Part shown: one piece after another, positions 1-8,431 of the stretch
Layout of the letters: each line of letters begins with the position of its first letter
Position numbering within the stretch: position 1 is the stretch's first letter
Source of the DNA: Bacteroidales bacterium
Lineage (GTDB): Bacteria > Bacteroidota > Bacteroidia > Bacteroidales > SM23-62
Direction: 5' to 3'
NCBI GenBank assembly: GCA_016783865.1
Contig: JADHVS010000150.1
Span: 1 to 10,968 of the forward strand
Length of the DNA: 10,968 bases
The notes under the pieces: generated by a model
Told to the model about the DNA's origin: nothing
Databases searched by the model: none
The model's input: the letters and a program-made list of their open reading frames with translations, nothing else
Program-made: the position numbers and the translations under genes

Positions 1-224
1 GCCAGACGATATGGCGGTTTATGTGGTAATAAAGCAAACACAAAGCGTGCTATAAGATCAGTGTCCAGCAGATATTCCGCCATAAAGCGTTGTATCCTGC
101 GTAAAGAAGAACCAACCTCGACCTCAGAATCGAAGCTGGTAGCCAGTTTCTCAAAGCAAACCGTTTGAACCTTGCATAGAGCACAGATAAATAAGCCAAA
201 GAACTTAATTCGGGCCAAATTCAT
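1..224 (-). mobile_element. IS4-family transposase, N-terminal part (cut by window edge)
   Basis: Reading the minus strand from the ATG at 224 gives 74 uninterrupted codons that run off the left edge. The protein starts MNLARIKFFGLFICALCKVQ and continues through FEKLATSFDSE, SSLRRIQRFMAEY and LDTDLIARFVFALLPHKPPY. This is the N-terminal pattern I associate with IS4-family DDE transposases common in Bacteroidota; in that family the first catalytic Asp follows soon after, in an 'AMDRTNW'-like segment that would lie outside the window. The enzyme would cut and paste its own element. Nothing here shows damage, so whether the copy is intact cannot be judged. It points away from the FecR gene, and its upstream side carries the palindrome at 281-346. 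Family assignment is from memory of the sequence pattern. Confidence 0.8.
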
Positions 225-545
225 TTTGTCTCCGAATATTTGTTATAATGTTGCGAATAAAATGGTATTTTTATTCTCAGCCCTGGTGTCCATGTATCGT
301 TGAGTCATAATTAGGTATTATACTCATAAGATACTGAATACCAGGGTTTTAGGCAATATTTTTATGCATTAGTTATTACCAGGTTATTAACATTATGTTA
401 TTGATTTTCAATTAGTTGGAAATTTTTGTCATGTACTAAGTCCTTTCAATTAAAACCAATTATCTGATATGTGATATGCATTAGATAGGCGTCTTATCTA
501 TAGTCTCAGATGATAATATAATTAATCAGCTATTATTTTCAATTG
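225..545. other. Gene-free interval between the IS4 element and fecR
   Basis: No reading frame of useful length lies here on either strand. It is AT-rich and holds the presumed outer end of the IS4 element with the 281-346 palindrome, a short perfect palindrome at 388-400 (TAACATTATGTTA), and a 19-base near-palindrome at 482-500 (TAGATA...TATCTA arms) about 45 bases before the fecR start. The last could be an operator or an mRNA hairpin. An ECF sigma gene, which commonly sits directly upstream of a fecR gene in Bacteroidota, is not present, and I see no recognisable remnant of one. Confidence 0.6.
281..346. repeat. Long imperfect palindrome (nested hairpin) upstream of the IS4 transposase
   Basis: The outer arms are CCCTGGT (281-287) and ACCAGGG (340-346). 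Next inward come CA-x-GTATC (291-298) against GATACTG (330-336). The inner arms are TGAGTcATAAT (301-311) and ATTATACTCA (317-326), around a 5-base loop. Almost the whole 66 bases can fold on itself with small bulges. It is 56 bases upstream of the transposase ATG, so it probably belongs to the IS terminus. Some IS10- and IS50-type elements carry a hairpin there that blocks translation from read-through mRNA. It is followed by TTTT on the plus strand, so a terminator is an alternative. Confidence 0.5.
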
Positions 546-1568
546 ATGGAAGAGAAATCCGATAACATAGCAGCATTAATACTTGATTATTTTAATGGCA
601 CTATTTCCGGTGATCTGCGACAAGTGGTCGAAGATTGGAAAGCAGAGAACAAAAAAGAATTTGAAGGATACCGTAAAGTTTGGGGATCGACAATTTTAAT
701 GTCTGAAATGCAAAGCTATAATGCCGCCAGGGCATTACAAAAAGTGAACCGTAAAATAAGTAGAGGCAGTTCGGGAAACTGGATCTACTATATGCAAAAA
801 ATTGCAGCAACACTCTTGATTCCAATTCTTTTGGCCTCTCTTTTATACATTCATTATCTGAGAAACAACCAGAAACAAAATGATATTGCCTGGCAAACAA
901 TTGAAACCTTGCCCGGGCTGAAGTCTACAATGAAGTTGCCCGATGGTACCTCTGTATGGTTAAACTCGGAGACAAAATTAACCTATCCGGTACCTTTTAA
1001 CAGGAAATTCAGAGAAGTTAAACTTTCAGGAGAAGCTTTTTTCGATGTTACAAAAGCAGATGATTGCCCATTTATTGTTGATATTGGTGATATTGATATT
1101 AAAGTTCTGGGGACAAGATTCAACGTCAGCAATTACCTAAGTGATGATCGATCGGTAATAATTCTCGAATCGGGAAAAGTGGAGCTCTATTCTAATGAAA
1201 ATGAGGTAAAAAATGCGCAATTAATTATGAGTCCCGGAGAGAAAGCGGTTTACCTTAAACAAGAAAAAAAGTTTACCGTTCATGAAGTTCAAGCTGATTT
1301 GCATACGGCCTGGATTAATGGCAAACTTATCTTTCGCGATGATCCCATGAATGAGGTTGTTTCCAGACTCAACCATTGGTTTAACGCGGAAATCATCATT
1401 ACCAATCCAGCCATCTCCCAATATACGTACACTGCTACATTCCAGAATGAATCTCTGGAGCAGGTACTGGAATTATTAAAGATCTCGGCTCCAATAAATT
1501 ACAAAACATTCAGAAGGGAGAAAGATGAGGATAATATATTTAGTAAAAAAAAGGTTGAACTCTATTAG
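546..1568 (+). CDS. FecR-family anti-sigma factor with C-terminal DUF4974-type domain
   Basis: A predicted inner-membrane regulator of 340 residues that would hold an ECF sigma factor inactive until a TonB-dependent receptor signals ligand binding. The N-terminal ~80 residues are the cytosolic sigma-binding part. One membrane segment lies at about 86-104 (IAATLLIPILLASLLYIHYL). The periplasmic FecR domain shows LPDGTSVWLNSETKLTYP (~131-148), GEAFFDV (~162-168) and VLGTRFNV (~187-194). The C-terminus (~255-325, DDPMNEVVSRLNHWF onward) fits the DUF4974-type domain usual in Bacteroidota. I start it at the ATG at 546 rather than the TTG at 543; no Shine-Dalgarno is visible, which is normal for the phylum. 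The STN-bearing receptor gene follows 206 bases downstream on the same strand, as expected for a sigma/anti-sigma/SusC unit. The sigma partner is missing next door and the receptor is broken, so this gene is probably left without its normal circuit. Confidence 0.93.
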   Translation: MEEKSDNIAALILDYFNGTISGDLRQVVEDWKAENKKEFEGYRKVWGSTILMSEMQSYNAARALQKVNRKISRGSSGNWIYYMQKIAATLLIPILLASLLYIHYLRNNQKQNDIAWQTIETLPGLKSTMKLPDGTSVWLNSETKLTYPVPFNRKFREVKLSGEAFFDVTKADDCPFIVDIGDIDIKVLGTRFNVSNYLSDDRSVIILESGKVELYSNENEVKNAQLIMSPGEKAVYLKQEKKFTVHEVQADLHTAWINGKLIFRDDPMNEVVSRLNHWFNAEIIITNPAISQYTYTATFQNESLEQVLELLKISAPINYKTFRREKDEDNIFSKKKVELY

Positions 1569-1774
1569 TAAGATTTACTTAAAAATTTTTACCGCCTATG
1601 CCGTCTTAATACTTTTAAATCATGAACAGCTTATTTCTTTTGCTTACCTTTAGTTATCAATATCATTTATGAGGGAAGTGTGGAAGGCAGAAAGTGCAAC
1701 ATACTCCTTCTTACAATTGCTTTTAGAATTCAGGCAATGACTATTTGAATTAAATTCAAAATCGAGCAAATATT

Positions 1775-3235
1775 ATGAAAAGTATATATTTCCCACCAAA
1801 TATCACTTGCTTACAACCTCAGCAGTCAAAAATCTTATCATTTATCAAACTAAGGCTTGTCATCATTATAAGTATTGGAGTCATTCAGCTTTTCACAACC
1901 AGGGTTTATTCACAAACTGAAAATCTGACATTGAGTTTTGAAAATACGACCATCAGAGATGTTCTTCTTGAAATTGAAGAACAAACTGATTTTTTTATTC
2001 TTTATAACAGCAAGGTGGTTGATGTTGACAAAACAGTCAACTTCAATGTAGAGAACAGTTCGATTTACGCGACGCTGGACAAGCTGTTTACAGGTACTGA
2101 AATTATATATGTGGTTGTTGATCAGCAAATTGTATTAAAAAATAAATCGCTGCAAGAAAAGAGGATTATCACGGGAATCCTGTTGGATGAACAAAATGAA
2201 CCGGTCATTGGGGCTACTGTTGTTATCAAAGGAACAACTACCGGAACGATCACAGGTATTGATGGAAAATTCTCTATTGAGATACCCGATGATGCAACGG
2301 TATTGGTTTTTTCATTTGTTGGAATGGGTACGCAGGAGGTGACCATTGTTGACCAAACCGAAATAAATCTCATTATGGAGGAGAGTGCACTGGATTTGGA
2401 AGAGGTGATTGTGATCGGTTATGGAGTGCAAAGGAAAATAGATGTTACGGGAAGTGTCTCGGTTGTTAGTGGAGAATCCATCAACAATTCACCCGTAATA
2501 GGTGTTGACCAGGCTATCCAGGGACGAATTTCGGGTGTCAGAACAACACAAACAACCGGACAGCCGGGAGAATCAGTTAATGTTCGTATTCGTGGTGTGG
2601 GAACTATTGGTGATAATGATCCTTTGTACATTATTGATGGAGTACCTACCAAAGACGGAATGAATGTAGTCTCTCCCGCTGAAATTGAGAGCATAAGTAT
2701 TTTGAAAGATGCAGCTTCTGCGGCTATTTACGGGGCCCGTTCTGCCAATGGTGTAGTATTGATCACAACAAAAAAAGGAAAGCAGGGAGCCCCTAGAATA
2801 ACATACAATGGGTACGTTGGTCTTCAAACTCATGGAAAACTAATCGATATGGCCGATACAAAAGGGTATGTTGCGACCTATAACGAAGCAGTTGAAAATG
2901 ATAATGCCATGGTCACAAGCGCAATTTTAAAACGTAAACCCATCCCATTCGATCCAGACACGCTCGCTAATGTTGATCATCTAAAAGAAATATTCAGGCC
3001 TGCCATTATACAGAGTCATCAACTGAGTATCAGCGGAGGGAGTGAAAACTCTACCTATAATTTATCATTCGATTACCTGAACCAGGACGGGATAGTTAAA
3101 GCTACTGATTATGAAAGATTTAAAATACGAACATCCATAACAACTCAGGTATCTGAGAAACTCAAAACAGGAATAAATCTCAACCTCATAAATTCCAAAA
3201 GGAATCTAATTACCAGTTCCGGTCATTTTTATTAA
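1775..3235 (+). pseudogene. SusC/RagA-type TonB-dependent receptor with STN domain, truncated after the plug
   Basis: An outer-membrane receptor that would import a polymer-derived or chelated nutrient using TonB energy and signal to FecR. The signal peptide ends near VYS-Q (residues 46/47). The STN domain is at ~50-122 (LTLSFENTTIRDVLLEIEEQ). A carboxypeptidase-regulatory-like domain is at ~131-200 (GILLDEQNEPVIGATVVIKG). A TonB-box-like stretch EEVIVIGYG is at 209-217. The plug is at ~220-335 (DPLYIIDGVP, ILKDAASAAIYGARSANGVVLITTKKG). Only about 145 residues of barrel follow. Family members are about 1000-1100 residues; this one has 486 and ends SSG-HFY-stop, where relatives continue into more barrel. 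The break is at about base 3222-3235, directly against the stop codon of the convergent TolC gene. No SusD partner is in the window. It should be unable to form a barrel, so I call it a pseudogene, although the remaining frame is clean. Confidence 0.9.
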
Positions 3236-3238
3236 TTA
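3222..3238. other. Rearrangement junction between truncated SusC and the metal-efflux operon
   Basis: SusC-like sequence stops at about 3222. After three unrelated codons its stop TAA occupies 3233-3235, and the reverse-strand stop of the TolC gene occupies 3236-3238, so two unrelated convergent genes meet with zero spacing. No IS end, target duplication or terminator hairpin is visible between them. This is direct evidence of a deletion, insertion or assembly join at this point. Confidence 0.65.
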
Positions 3239-4474
3239 GCTGCCCATTAGATATTTAACAAAAGATACAGCTGCCTGTTTGTCTGCGCGTGCCCTCTCCA
3301 GTTCAAGTGCATAAAACAGTTTTTTTCTCTCCATTCTGAGGATTTCTTCAAAATCTTTGTTTGCAGTTGAATATTCGGTTTCCAGCAATTGAATAGATTT
3401 TTCAGCAAGATTCAGCTGACTGTTGTACAGCTCAATCCTTCTGTCGGCATCCAGGAACTCTTTCCATGTATTTTCAAACAGAGTTTCTATCATATTTTCC
3501 CTGTCAAGTTTTTCATTCATCTTTGCTGTCTCCAGGTAGGTTACTTCATTGACCATAGCTTTATATTTATTCCTGTAAAGGGGAATAGTGATCCCGATTT
3601 TGGGAAACATGAAGGCATCTTTCCCGCTTAGGTTATTATCCCCTTTGCCCACAATAATGTAATCCAGGCCAACTGAAAAATCAGGTTTCCCTTGTTTCCT
3701 GGCTAGCTCCTCTCTGAACATGAGGGCTTCCCTTTGTAATTCAAGTCCGAGAAGCTGGTGGTTCTGGATAAGAATACTATCCAGCAAATCCTGCTTTGAT
3801 AATCCAGGACCTTGATCCCATAAAGTGTCAGGTAGTATTACAGTCTCATGTTCAGAATTCAAGAGATTGAAAAAAGCAACTTCCAAAGAAAATTGTTGAT
3901 CTTTAAGCAATGCAAGCTGGTTCTCCAGATCTCCTATTTCCATCTCAATCCTGTATTCATCAACAGGCGAAACCATTCCGGCTTCAACTTTTATTAAAGC
4001 AAGTTTCTGGAAGGTGTTCAGGATCTGAATATTCTCCTTTACTATCTCAATTGCTTTCCAATTAAAATAGAGATTGTAATAGGTTCCCCTGACTTCATTA
4101 AACAATTTGGACTTTGCCTCTTCAAATGCTTCATATTTTGCCTTTGCTGTCTGGATTGCAACATTTTCTTGTGTTTTCAATGTGCCAAACCATGGAAACA
4201 TTTGGGAAGCAGAAATTCTGAATTCCTGTGGACCAACCCTGGTTTCAACTGGTTGTATAAAATATCCAAATGCCACCTGGGGATCAGGAAGTGCCTTCAC
4301 CTGCGGGGCAACTTCCAAGGCTGCCAGGTATTCATTAAACCTGGTTATTAATCCGGGATTGTTTTCAGCAGCTGTCAAAAGATATCTGTCTAAAATATCC
4401 TGGGCACTCGCTGATAAACTCAGTAATAAGATACTGAGTGACAAAATCGATTTATATATGTTCATTTTCTTCAT
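3236..4474 (-). CDS. TolC-family outer-membrane efflux channel (CusC-like)
   Basis: A 412-residue predicted outer-membrane factor that would form the exit duct of the RND pump encoded just upstream. The signal peptide is at residues 1-24 (hydrophobic ILSLSILLLSLSASA, cleavage before Gln25); there is no lipobox Cys, unlike E. coli CusC. The mature part has two outer-membrane-efflux-protein repeats rich in long amphipathic helices, e.g. NPGLITRFNEYLAALEVAPQ and a late ELERARADKQAAVSFVKYLMG typical of the family's C-terminus. Length is normal for Bacteroidota members. Its ATG at 4474 begins two bases after the cusA stop, implying translational coupling; a second ATG at 4465 (MNIYK) is possible. 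In related clusters a CusB-type adaptor often follows, but here the gene ends exactly at the rearrangement junction. The C-terminus looks complete. Substrate is inferred from the neighbouring pump. Confidence 0.92.
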   Translation of the reverse strand: MKKMNIYKSILSLSILLLSLSASAQDILDRYLLTAAENNPGLITRFNEYLAALEVAPQVKALPDPQVAFGYFIQPVETRVGPQEFRISASQMFPWFGTLKTQENVAIQTAKAKYEAFEEAKSKLFNEVRGTYYNLYFNWKAIEIVKENIQILNTFQKLALIKVEAGMVSPVDEYRIEMEIGDLENQLALLKDQQFSLEVAFFNLLNSEHETVILPDTLWDQGPGLSKQDLLDSILIQNHQLLGLELQREALMFREELARKQGKPDFSVGLDYIIVGKGDNNLSGKDAFMFPKIGITIPLYRNKYKAMVNEVTYLETAKMNEKLDRENMIETLFENTWKEFLDADRRIELYNSQLNLAEKSIQLLETEYSTANKDFEEILRMERKKLFYALELERARADKQAAVSFVKYLMGS

Positions 4475-4476
4475 TT

Positions 4477-7400
4477 TTATACAATCTTTATGAGATTCCT
4501 GCGAACCTGTTTTTCACGCCACATACTATACAGAACCGGGACTACAAACATGGTCATCACCTGGATGATCATACCACCAAATAAGGGTATTGCCATTGGC
4601 ACCATGATATCTGATCCTTTTCCTGTAGAAGTAAGGACCGGGATAAGGGCAATAATGGTAGTGGCAGCAGTTATCATTGCCGGCCGGACTCTTTTGCTGC
4701 CAGCATCAACAACAGAGGATCTGACTTCTGAAACATTACCTGGCTTGTTCTTTTTAAAAACCTGCATCAGATAGGTACCCATAATAACCCCATCGTCTGT
4801 AGCGATTCCGAAAAGCGCTATGAATCCAACCCAGACAGCTACACTTATATTTATCTTCCCCATCTGGAACAGATCCCGCATATTCATACCCCCAACATCG
4901 AAGTTCATAAACCAACCCTGGCCATAGAGCCACAGCATCAGGAATCCCCCTGAAAAAGCGACGAAAATTCCGCTGAAAATCATTGAAGAAGTAATAACCG
5001 ACCCGAATTGGAAATAAAGAATAAGAAATATGATGAGAAGCGAGATAGGAACAACGATCATCAGTCTTTTGGTAGCCCTGATCTGGTTCTCATAGTTACC
5101 GGTAAAAACGTAATTCACTCCGGCAGGTAATGTGAATTCTCCGGATTCGAGCTTTTCATTCAGATATTCCTGTGCGTTTTCAACTACATCAACTTCAGCG
5201 TAATCCGGTTTTTTATCAAAAATGACATAACCATCCAGAAAAGTATTTTCACTCTTTATCAGCTGTGGACCACGTAGATAAGTAATAGAGGCCAGCTCCC
5301 CCAGAGGAACCTGTACCCCTGTAGGGGTGGGTATCAAAACTTTTTTCAGATCTTCCGGATTATCCCTGAATTCACGGGCATATCTTGCCCTTACAGGGAA
5401 CCTCTCCCTGCCTTCTACAGTCGTGGTTAACTTCATCCCTCCTATGGCTGTACTGATCTGCATTTGCATATCCTGAATGGTTAGTCCATATCTTGAAATG
5501 GCTTTTCTGTCAATATCGATTTCCAGATAAGGTTTACCGACCATCCTGTCAGCAAATACGGATGCCGGCTCAACGCCTGGTACATTTCTAAGGTATTTTT
5601 CCAGATCAAATCCGGTTTTCTCAATGGACTCCAGATCTGGACCAAAAACCTTAATACCCATGGGTGCCCTCATTCCTGTCTGAAGCATGATAAGCCGGGT
5701 TTGTATGGGCTGTAATTTAGGAGCAGAAGTGAGCCCCGGAATTCTGGCAGCAGACACGATTTCTTTCCATATATCGTCTGAAGATTGTATATGATCCCTC
5801 CACTGACGGAAATATTTGCCTTTTTTATCCGGGATCAGCTCTTCTTGTGAAATTAACCTGAAATCCTCCTGTACAGGATTATATGTACTGCCATCAGCAA
5901 GGACAAATGCATCCTCCCTGTTTACCCTAAACCTCATCCGGTGGCCATTCTCATCAAGGATGTATTCTGGTCTGTAATTTATTACATTCTCATACATGGA
6001 GGTGGGTGCAGGATCCAGTGCTGAATTCACACGGCCCCATTTCCCAACAACATTTTCAACCTCAGGAATGACATTTACCTTTTTATCAAGCATGGCAATC
6101 ACCTCAATGTTTTCTTCAATCCCTGAATGAGGCATGGTGGTTGGCATCAACAGAAAAGTTCCTTCATCCAGTACAGGCATGAATTCTTTGCCTATGCCCG
6201 GAAAGGTGTTTTCAGCAGCCTGCCAGGCCCTGGATTGTTTTATACCCTCTGGCATAAAACCAAATATCTTGTCAATCCCTTGCCAGATAATAATCCCAAG
6301 CAGTACAATTCCAATGGGAATACCCAGGAATTTCCATTTGTTGTTAAGACACCATCTCAATATGGGTTTGTAGTACCTGACAATGCTCATCAAGATTCCT
6401 AGTACAACAGCCACAATTGCAACTACGAACAGAATATTCAGGAAGAGGCTTCTCTGGGCTCCCAACGGCATCCATTCAATGGAAAGGAAATACAGAACAA
6501 CCAATAGTGTAAGAGCAATATTTATGTAGTTTACAAAACGCTTTCTGTTTTCAGGCCATCTGTATTCCAACAAACCATTTACCCCAAGTGCAACTAAAAC
6601 AATTGCGAGCCAGGCTTGTGACACGATAATGAGGAGGATGCCAGTGGCGATTAATCCAATATTGAAAATTCTCTTTATCCTCTTCTTATCAAAGCGGATG
6701 GAAAACACAACATTGGCCAGGGTTGGAATAAGGACCAGACCAATAATAAGTGCCGATATCATGGCAAATGTTTTGGTAAAAGCGAGGGGTTTGAACAGTT
6801 TTCCTTCGGCAGCCTGCATGGCAAATACTGGCAGGAAACTTACAACAGTAGTAAGTAAGGCAGTAATCACTGCTGAAGCAACCTCGGTTGTTCCATCATA
6901 TATTACAGTAAGCAGTTTCCTTCCCCGTGCACCTTTGTTTTCAGGCATATCAAGGTGGCGGGCAATGTTCTCAGTAAATACTACTCCCACATCCACCATC
7001 ACCCCAATGGCTATGGCTATACCGGAAAGTGCCACAACGTTCGCATCTACTCCAAACTGTCGCATTGCAATGAATGTCATAAGAACTCCGATAGGTAACA
7101 AACTCGAAATTAGAAATGAAGCTTGCAGACTTAGCATAAGGATGATGACAACAATAATGCTAATGAATACTTCCTCTGTCAGTGCAGATTCTAAAGTACC
7201 CAGCGTTTCTTTTATTAATCCGGTACGATCATAAAAGGGAACAATAGTAACTTTTGAAACGGTTCCGTCATCAAGTATTTTGCTTGGTAAACCGGGTGAT
7301 ATCTCGGCAATTTTATCTTTGACATTATTAATTGCTTCGAGTGGATTGGCACCATATCTGGCCACGACAACTCCTCCTACAGCTTCGGCGCCACCTTTAT

Positions 7401-8280
7401 CGAGGCCTCCTCTGCGGGTTGCGGGTCCAAAATTCACTCTTGCAACGTCCTTGATCCTGATGGGTACATTGTTTCGTACAGTTACAACACTTTCTTCGAG
7501 GTCTTCCAGGGATTTAATATAACCCAGTGCACGTACCAGGTATTCTACCCTGTTAAATTCAATGGTCCTGGCTCCAATGTCAAGATTGCTATTTTTGACA
7601 GCTGCCATGATCTGGGCGACGGTAACATCGTGAGCACGCATGGCATTGGGATCAATATCCACCTGGTATTCTTTTACAAAACCGCCAATTGAAGCAACCT
7701 CTGCAATACCCTTTGCTGAGGTCAGAGAGTACCTGACATAATAATCCTGGATGGTCCTCAGTTCATGTGGATCCCATCCTCCGGCTGGATTACCCTCTTT
7801 ATCACGACCCTCAAGTGTATACCAGTAAACCTGCCCCAGTGCAGTTGCATCAGGACCCAGGGCGGGAGTTACATCTTCCGGGAGTGTTCCGGAAGGTAAT
7901 GAGTTAAGTTTTTCCAATATCCTCGTCCTGCTCCAATAAAACTCAACGTCCTCCTCAAATATGATATAGATGCTGGACAGACCGAATATGGAGTTGCTTC
8001 TTATATCTTTTACCCCCGCGATACCCAGAAGAGCAGTTGTTAAGGGATAGGAGATCTGATCTTCAATATCCTGCGGAGAGCGACCCGGCCATTCTGTATA
8101 TACGATCTGTTGGTTTTCCCCAATGTCAGGAATGGCATCTACGGGTACCGGATCACGTGGAAACAATCCAGTGTCCCAGTTAAATGGTGCGGTAACAATC
8201 CCCCATGCTATAAATACAAATAGCATCAAAAAGGTTACCAGTTTATTATCCAGGAAGAATTTTATGATTTTGTTTATCAT
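4477..8280 (-). CDS. cusA: CusA/CzcA-family heavy-metal RND efflux pump (likely Cu/Ag)
   Basis: A 1267-residue inner-membrane proton-driven transporter that would take metal from the periplasm, or from the cytosol, toward the TolC channel. Family marks include the N-terminal VDAIPDIGENQ and TEWPGRSPQDIEDQISYPLTT, ELNSLPSGTLPEDV with GPDATALGQVYWY, and EVASIGGFVKEYQVDID. The TM4 motif is GIAIAIGVMVD with the proton-relay Asp at residue 430. Met712 (LLMPTT), Met762 (DPAPTSM) and Met865 (LIMLQTG) fall where E. coli CusA has M573, M623 and M672, its Cu(I)/Ag(I)-binding triad; this alignment is by eye. The protein is about 220 residues longer than E. coli CusA. The main extra is about residues 540-632, with several additional hydrophobic segments between the two membrane halves, plus a longer periplasmic stretch after Met762. 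It lies 151 bases downstream of the HYC_CC_PP-type gene and is coupled to the TolC gene. The call as a CusA-type pump is firm; the metal is inferred. Confidence 0.95.
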   Translation of the reverse strand: MINKIIKFFLDNKLVTFLMLFVFIAWGIVTAPFNWDTGLFPRDPVPVDAIPDIGENQQIVYTEWPGRSPQDIEDQISYPLTTALLGIAGVKDIRSNSIFGLSSIYIIFEEDVEFYWSRTRILEKLNSLPSGTLPEDVTPALGPDATALGQVYWYTLEGRDKEGNPAGGWDPHELRTIQDYYVRYSLTSAKGIAEVASIGGFVKEYQVDIDPNAMRAHDVTVAQIMAAVKNSNLDIGARTIEFNRVEYLVRALGYIKSLEDLEESVVTVRNNVPIRIKDVARVNFGPATRRGGLDKGGAEAVGGVVVARYGANPLEAINNVKDKIAEISPGLPSKILDDGTVSKVTIVPFYDRTGLIKETLGTLESALTEEVFISIIVVIILMLSLQASFLISSLLPIGVLMTFIAMRQFGVDANVVALSGIAIAIGVMVDVGVVFTENIARHLDMPENKGARGRKLLTVIYDGTTEVASAVITALLTTVVSFLPVFAMQAAEGKLFKPLAFTKTFAMISALIIGLVLIPTLANVVFSIRFDKKRIKRIFNIGLIATGILLIIVSQAWLAIVLVALGVNGLLEYRWPENRKRFVNYINIALTLLVVLYFLSIEWMPLGAQRSLFLNILFVVAIVAVVLGILMSIVRYYKPILRWCLNNKWKFLGIPIGIVLLGIIIWQGIDKIFGFMPEGIKQSRAWQAAENTFPGIGKEFMPVLDEGTFLLMPTTMPHSGIEENIEVIAMLDKKVNVIPEVENVVGKWGRVNSALDPAPTSMYENVINYRPEYILDENGHRMRFRVNREDAFVLADGSTYNPVQEDFRLISQEELIPDKKGKYFRQWRDHIQSSDDIWKEIVSAARIPGLTSAPKLQPIQTRLIMLQTGMRAPMGIKVFGPDLESIEKTGFDLEKYLRNVPGVEPASVFADRMVGKPYLEIDIDRKAISRYGLTIQDMQMQISTAIGGMKLTTTVEGRERFPVRARYAREFRDNPEDLKKVLIPTPTGVQVPLGELASITYLRGPQLIKSENTFLDGYVIFDKKPDYAEVDVVENAQEYLNEKLESGEFTLPAGVNYVFTGNYENQIRATKRLMIVVPISLLIIFLILYFQFGSVITSSMIFSGIFVAFSGGFLMLWLYGQGWFMNFDVGGMNMRDLFQMGKINISVAVWVGFIALFGIATDDGVIMGTYLMQVFKKNKPGNVSEVRSSVVDAGSKRVRPAMITAATTIIALIPVLTSTGKGSDIMVPMAIPLFGGMIIQVMTMFVVPVLYSMWREKQVRRNLIKIV

Positions 8281-8320
8281 ACCTGTTTACTTAAAGAATT
8301 GCTGATCAATCATTATTTAA

Positions 8321-8328
8321 CAAAATTA
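8321..8328 (-). promoter_or_regulatory. Candidate Bacteroidota -7 box for cusA
   Basis: On the minus strand this reads TAATTTTG, matching the TAnnTTTG -7 consensus of Bacteroidota housekeeping promoters, about 40 bases before the cusA ATG. No TTG is found at the expected ~19-21 base spacing upstream; the nearest ones are about 11 and 30 bases away. A promoter needing an activator would explain the poor -33 region. Confidence 0.4.
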
Positions 8329-8362
8329 TAAAAAAGAAACAAGTGGATTATCTGCCGTCAAA

Positions 8363-8396
8363 CGTGTATAATACAATGTCTGGTACCGTGTATTAT
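8363..8396. promoter_or_regulatory. Pair of CGTGTATWAT direct repeats, possible activator site for cusA
   Basis: CGTGTATAAT (8363-8372) and CGTGTATTAT (8387-8396) are direct repeats with starts 24 bases apart. The pair also forms an inverted match, ATAATACA (8368-8375) against TGTATTAT (8389-8396), around a loop with GGTACC. They lie roughly 35-70 bases upstream of the candidate -7 box, where an AraC-type activator typically binds tandem half-sites. I did not find the motif in front of the other genes. A hairpin without function, or part of a 3' end for the upstream gene, is the alternative; there is no following T-run. Confidence 0.35.
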
Positions 8397-8431
8397 TGAT
8401 ACAGGTTTGTGTTATTTCCCCGAATGGAATT

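Noticed and set aside
347..545. Possible ECF sigma-factor remnant upstream of fecR
   Set aside because: All forward frames are broken by frequent stops and no sigma-70 region 2 or 4 motif can be read.
1569..1774. Promoter or terminator between fecR and the SusC-type gene
   Set aside because: The 206 bases are AT-rich, but no TAnnTTTG box with a spaced TTG and no stable hairpin followed by a T-run could be found.
4465..4480. Overlap or frameshift between cusA and the TolC gene
   Set aside because: The cusA stop at 4477-4479 and the ATG at 4474 are separated by two bases; both proteins have normal family ends, so this is ordinary translational coupling.
6629..7234. Open plus-strand frame of about 200 codons opposite cusA
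   Set aside because: It lies wholly antisense to well-conserved CusA sequence, its peptide is Ser/Thr/Met-rich low-complexity-like, and it matches no family; it is a shadow of the real gene. The same applies to the frames at 4107-4493 and 6127-6402.
4477..8280. Possible fusion of CusA with another membrane protein
   Set aside because: The additional length is an internal insertion between the two RND halves, and the order of RND motifs is intact on both sides, so a variant of the family is the simpler reading.
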